Assembly: GCA_900539505.1 (NCBI GenBank)
Contig: UQCL01000043.1
Span: 1 to 18,412, forward strand
Direction: 5' to 3'
Length of the DNA stretch: 18,412 bases
Source: an uncultured Campylobacter sp.
GTDB taxonomy: Bacteria > Campylobacterota > Campylobacteria > Campylobacterales > Campylobacteraceae
Below, piece by piece: positions 15,323-18,412 of this stretch; the first letter of the stretch is position 1; every line of letters starts with the position of its first letter. The position numbers and the translations under genes were made by a program. The notes beneath the pieces are model-generated. The model searched no databases. It was given only the letters and a program-made list of their open reading frames with translations, and was not told the DNA's origin.

Positions 15323-15441
15323 CTTATCGCTTTAATTAGCATAAGATATGAATCATATAATGTAAGAGAAACCTAAAAATATTATACGCAATAAATTAAA
15401 TATAAAAATTTAGTCATCATAATAAAGAAAAGATATCCGTT

Positions 15442-16407
15442 TTATGATATAAGAGCTTCATAAAAAGCATCCGTCCTTTTTATGAGACTTAAATTGCATA
15501 AATCATCCAAACGCCTCTTTGCAAGGCGCTTTTTCAAATGCGTAAATTTTATAATTTCTCCAACACTCTTTTTAGATTGTAAAAACTGCAAAAGAGATAT
15601 ATTTTTTTGTAATTTTTTATGATCTTTTATACCCAATATTTCACCTTGCTCCCAAATAGATAAGCTTGAGAATGCTATGGCTTTGCTGATCATTACAAGG
15701 CTACAGTCATCGCTTGTTTTTACCAATACAGATTTTTCAAATGATATCTCTAATTTATCTTGCAAAATTCCACTAGGTAAAATTGCATTTAAATTTATAA
15801 GCTTTAGCAGAATTTTAGTCAAATTTTTTGACTGTTTATCGTAAAAACTCTCACTACTTCCATCACTCATCAATACAAAGCCTTCTATTTGATCAATTTT
15901 TCCTTTTATAATTTTTGCATTTTGTAAAGCATCATCAGAGGTAGCAAAAACAGTAACATTTGCAAATTCGCCATTTGTAGGCAATGAAGCTACTTTGATT
16001 TGTCCGTTTTTTACACAGCCGATAATCCCGTCACCTATATGAAATAGTATAAAATTTTTATCTTTTATCGCCACAAAAAGCAAGGTATGCGCCAGGTCTG
16101 AAATTTCACAATCGTGCTCGTTGCTTAGACCAATCATCCTAGATCTTACTTTTGAAAGAATTGCTGATTTTACAACATTTCCATCTTGCTGATTAAAATA
16201 TCCATCAAAATTTTTACTAAATTCTTCACAAACAAATTTTACGGATTTCTCAGCTCCAAAATGTGAGTATTTCGCAGAACCTGCCCCATCGCTCAATGCT
16301 ATTATATTTAAATTACCACTTTGAAAATATGCTATTTTATCTTGGCAGGGCATATTATGTTTTATATGCCCTCTGCCTCGCAATGCAATCCCGCAGATTT
16401 TATACAT
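15442..16407 (-). CDS. PP2C-type protein phosphatase with C-terminal helix-turn-helix-like tail
   Basis: From the ATG at 16407 the product has 321 residues. A TTG five codons upstream is possible, but the ATG is preferred because GGGGAG lies seven bases before it and it overlaps the VWA stop as TGATG. Residues 1-242 carry the metal-dependent Ser/Thr phosphatase pattern: CQD (21-23), ALSDGAGSAKYS with D40, HIGDG (124-128), LMSDGSSES with D182, and TSDDCSLV with D233/D234. All metal-binding aspartates appear present, so it is probably active and would remove phosphates placed by the neighbouring kinase. Residues ~268-320 look like a winged helix (GEIIKFTHLKKRLAKRRLDDL then CNLSLIKRTD). Codons are AT-rich, unlike genes before 15.3 kb. 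It is the third gene of the kinase-VWA-phosphatase operon. Confidence 0.85.
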   Translation of the reverse strand: MYKICGIALRGRGHIKHNMPCQDKIAYFQSGNLNIIALSDGAGSAKYSHFGAEKSVKFVCEEFSKNFDGYFNQQDGNVVKSAILSKVRSRMIGLSNEHDCEISDLAHTLLFVAIKDKNFILFHIGDGIIGCVKNGQIKVASLPTNGEFANVTVFATSDDALQNAKIIKGKIDQIEGFVLMSDGSSESFYDKQSKNLTKILLKLINLNAILPSGILQDKLEISFEKSVLVKTSDDCSLVMISKAIAFSSLSIWEQGEILGIKDHKKLQKNISLLQFLQSKKSVGEIIKFTHLKKRLAKRRLDDLCNLSLIKRTDAFYEALIS

Positions 16408-17090
16408 CAAAGCTCTCCCCAACCTTTTATTCCATCTACATCCAGCTTTACACTTTCACCAGGAGTTGATTGCGAAGTCCTAGAGACACTTTGACTAAGC
16501 CAAGCAAAAAATTCTTTGAATTTTAAGCCTTGCAATCTCAGCGGCGGTCTTTTAGGTGAAAATCTAGCCAATACGTTCATATCTGCGCTCTCTCCTATTC
16601 CTATAGGAAAAATAGTAAGCTTTTTATTATTAATAAGCTCGCAAGTTTTAGCAACTGGGGTCTCCAAAGCTGCCATACTATCAGGCATTCCGTCAGTCAT
16701 TAAAATAAGCCAAGGCTGATAATAATCTACCCCTTTTGAGCGATATTCACTCTTTCTTTTCTCTAAAATTTCTAAAGCTAAATTTACGGCTTCCCCCATA
16801 GGAGTACCGCCATTCGCACTTAGATTCGGTAAACTATCGTCGATTGAAAGTCCCGTAAAATCTCGCACGATTTGCACTCCACCGTTACCAAATGTGACTA
16901 TGGCTATGTCTGCTGAATATAACGCCACCTCATCATTTTTTATGGCATCATAAAAAAGCTTTATGCCTTCATTGAGTTCATTTATTGGACTTCCCATCAT
17001 TGATCCACTAGTATCTAGGCATAGGCATACCGGTACTCTCGGTGTAGGATTTGACGCCAAATCATCCAAACCCATAATATCTTTACTCAT
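16407..17090 (-). CDS. TerY-like von Willebrand factor A domain protein
   Basis: The 227-residue protein is almost wholly one VWA domain. The metal-dependent adhesion site is intact: D26-T-S28-G-S30 in LCLDTSGSMMG, T96 in NGGTPMGE, and D133 in LMTDGMPDS. There is no signal peptide or membrane segment, so it acts in the cytoplasm, as TerY proteins do. It is the middle gene of the trio. The start has a strong AAAAGGAGA site and lies 11 bp after the kinase stop, and the stop overlaps the phosphatase start. TerY-type VWA proteins are thought to act as metal-dependent adaptors, perhaps as phosphorylation targets of the partner kinase. That role is from family knowledge and is not shown here. Confidence 0.87.
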   Translation of the reverse strand: MSKDIMGLDDLASNPTPRVPVCLCLDTSGSMMGSPINELNEGIKLFYDAIKNDEVALYSADIAIVTFGNGGVQIVRDFTGLSIDDSLPNLSANGGTPMGEAVNLALEILEKRKSEYRSKGVDYYQPWLILMTDGMPDSMAALETPVAKTCELINNKKLTIFPIGIGESADMNVLARFSPKRPPLRLQGLKFKEFFAWLSQSVSRTSQSTPGESVKLDVDGIKGWGEL

Positions 17091-17101
17091 ATTCTCTCCT
17101 T

Positions 17102-18383
17102 TTAAAAATTTTTAAATTTAGTTTTATCTACTTTTTTTGCTCTTGTAGGCCAAATTTCTAAGGACATCTCATCTTGCTTTTGCAACTCCCCTCTATTAAA
17201 CATCTTTAGATAATTTTTAAAAATTTCCAACCATTCGCTAGATCTTAATCTTTTGTTTGGCTTTGAGCATTTTCCATTGCTACTAAATGTATTATAGAAT
17301 GCCTCTTTAACTATATATGGTAAATGGGACCACATATATTTCCATAAACCATCAGGGACCTCATCCGTTACATTCATGCCAAAACGATATGGAAAATGCA
17401 TTTTTATAATATTACCGGCAGGATCAGTTCCACCCTGATGTGAATACGGAGTCTTACCCGTCATCATAATCATAAAGCAAAGCGTAGCAACTGCAAAATT
17501 TTCATTTTCCATAGTCCTTAAGAAATCTCCAAAATGCCGCCCTTGTATCTCCGGCGCAGTAAAATTTATAGTTCCTACGGGGCATGGAAATGGTCCTATC
17601 TGATAGTTATCGGTATCTACAAAATATACTTCCATAGGAGATATAAAGAGAATATTAGCTGGATTTATATCGCCTATTATGAGATTCTTTGAATGCAAAT
17701 AGACTATCTTATGTAAAATAGTTACTAATAACTGAACCAAATCTTTTCTAGACCAACTACCATATTTTTTCTCGAATGCCTTTGGCTGAAATATGCTCTT
17801 TTGAAGCTCTATCCCTTTAGCTTTAGGCATTAAATATCCTACAAATTCGCTATGTCCTGCACTATTGTATAGCAAGCTAACTGGGTAACAAACTCCTTCG
17901 CAATCAAAGGAAGTGCTTACCATTAGTTTTAATTTTGCAAATTTATGTTCGGTATTATTTTGCTTTTTATATATTTTTGCTACGTATTGCGTATCCGTAG
18001 TATATATCAGCCCTTCGCCACCAGCTGAAATTTTTTCTACTAGTTTCACTGCTCTACCATTGTCATCATAAACAAAATCGTTCTCTTGTGGGATTTTTCT
18101 GATAGAATTTTCTCTATCATCATTGCTAATCATTATATTAGCTTTCATAAAAGCTGGTTTTGAAAGTCTCAAAATTCTAGGATCTATTTTTGATATATCG
18201 TCCGGATGAAATTTGCTAGTATCACTACTCTTGTTAATACGTCTTATTTCAACTCCTTTCGCTACAATGTTTTTATAAATGTCATAATCTTGTGTTATCA
18301 ATAATATCTTATCATCAGACTTGAGGGAAATAAAAAAATCATTAAAATAGTTAAGGCGGGACCTATCAATATCACATTCATCA
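17102..18383 (-). CDS. Atypical Ser/Thr protein kinase, 5' end missing
   Basis: The frame stays open into the adapter at the contig end, so the true N-terminus is missing; residues read as MCIRDS there are adapter translation. About 426 genuine residues remain. Counting from the adapter Met, residues ~118-390 form a divergent kinase domain: the nucleotide loop ISAGGEGLIY, K142 in YVAKIYK, catalytic D244 and N249 in IGDINPANILF, DTD (262-264) in place of DFG, and TAPEIQG. This GDxNPxN/DTD style matches bacterial kinases of the TerY-associated type, and the catalytic residues look intact. The stretch before it (ISLKSDDKILLITQDYDIYKNI) resembles the last part of a PIN-like domain. It is the first gene seen of the trio, 11 bp ahead of the VWA gene, and is AT-rich like its partners. 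Confidence 0.83.
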
Positions 18384-18412
18384 CTGTCTCTTATACACAT
18401 CTGACGCTGCCG
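18384..18412 (+). other. Illumina Nextera adapter remnant
   Basis: The last 29 bases match the reverse complement of the Nextera read-1 adapter, beginning with the mosaic end CTGTCTCTTATACACATCT. On the minus strand it supplies a false ATG and the peptide MCIRDS to the kinase frame. Genomic sequence ends at about 18383. Confidence 0.97.

Noticed and set aside
16408..16422. Upstream TTG start for the phosphatase (five extra residues)
   Set aside because: The extra codons contain the GGGGAG ribosome site of the ATG at 16407, which couples exactly to the VWA stop.

Overview
The window looks like a chromosomal contig from a Campylobacter of the moderately GC-rich oral/gut group. Campylobacter gracilis or a close relative is my best guess, but species cannot be settled by eye. 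Three things support this: the proteins read as epsilonproteobacterial; AAATTT/AAAATTTT words occur constantly in and between genes; and from memory the order ilvA, trmA, NhaC-type antiporter, secreted ankyrin protein matches the C. jejuni Cj0828c-Cj0834c neighbourhood. Both ends carry Illumina Nextera adapter sequence (1-31 and 18384-18412), so the contig ends are technical and the last gene is artificially cut.

Layout. Positions 286-6797 (minus strand) hold ilvA (threonine dehydratase with ACT domain), trmA (tRNA m5U54 methyltransferase carrying a roughly 145-residue repetitive insertion), an NhaC-family Na+/H+ antiporter overlapping trmA by ATGA, and a secreted ankyrin-repeat protein. Positions 7248-9652 (minus) are a copper-export operon, copZ-like chaperone then copA-like P1B ATPase. 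Positions 9786-11423 (plus) are yebC, a cyclophilin-type PPIase and acpS. A gene-poor 1.1 kb stretch follows. Class II DAHP synthase (minus, 12569-13912) is divergent from rarD plus a small membrane-anchored protein (plus, 14017-15292). All of this is housekeeping or transport.

At about 15.3 kb the base composition drops sharply to AT-rich. The rest of the window (15442-18383, minus strand) is one tight operon: an atypical protein kinase (5' end missing), a TerY-like von Willebrand A protein with intact MIDAS, and a PP2C-type phosphatase. This kinase/VWA/phosphatase trio matches the published TerY-P triad, tied to Ter-type stress systems and to candidate anti-phage defence. Two less usual points are a PIN-like segment before the kinase domain and a probable winged-helix tail on the phosphatase. 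This is the accessory island of the window and the best candidate for the requested system, although the core trio itself is already known.

The most unusual structure in the housekeeping part is the trmA insertion. It is built of 15/30-bp imperfect repeats around an AATTTT core, which keep several frames open on both strands and make the antisense frame look like a pentapeptide-repeat protein. Similar AATTTT-cored sequence fills the intergenic gaps.
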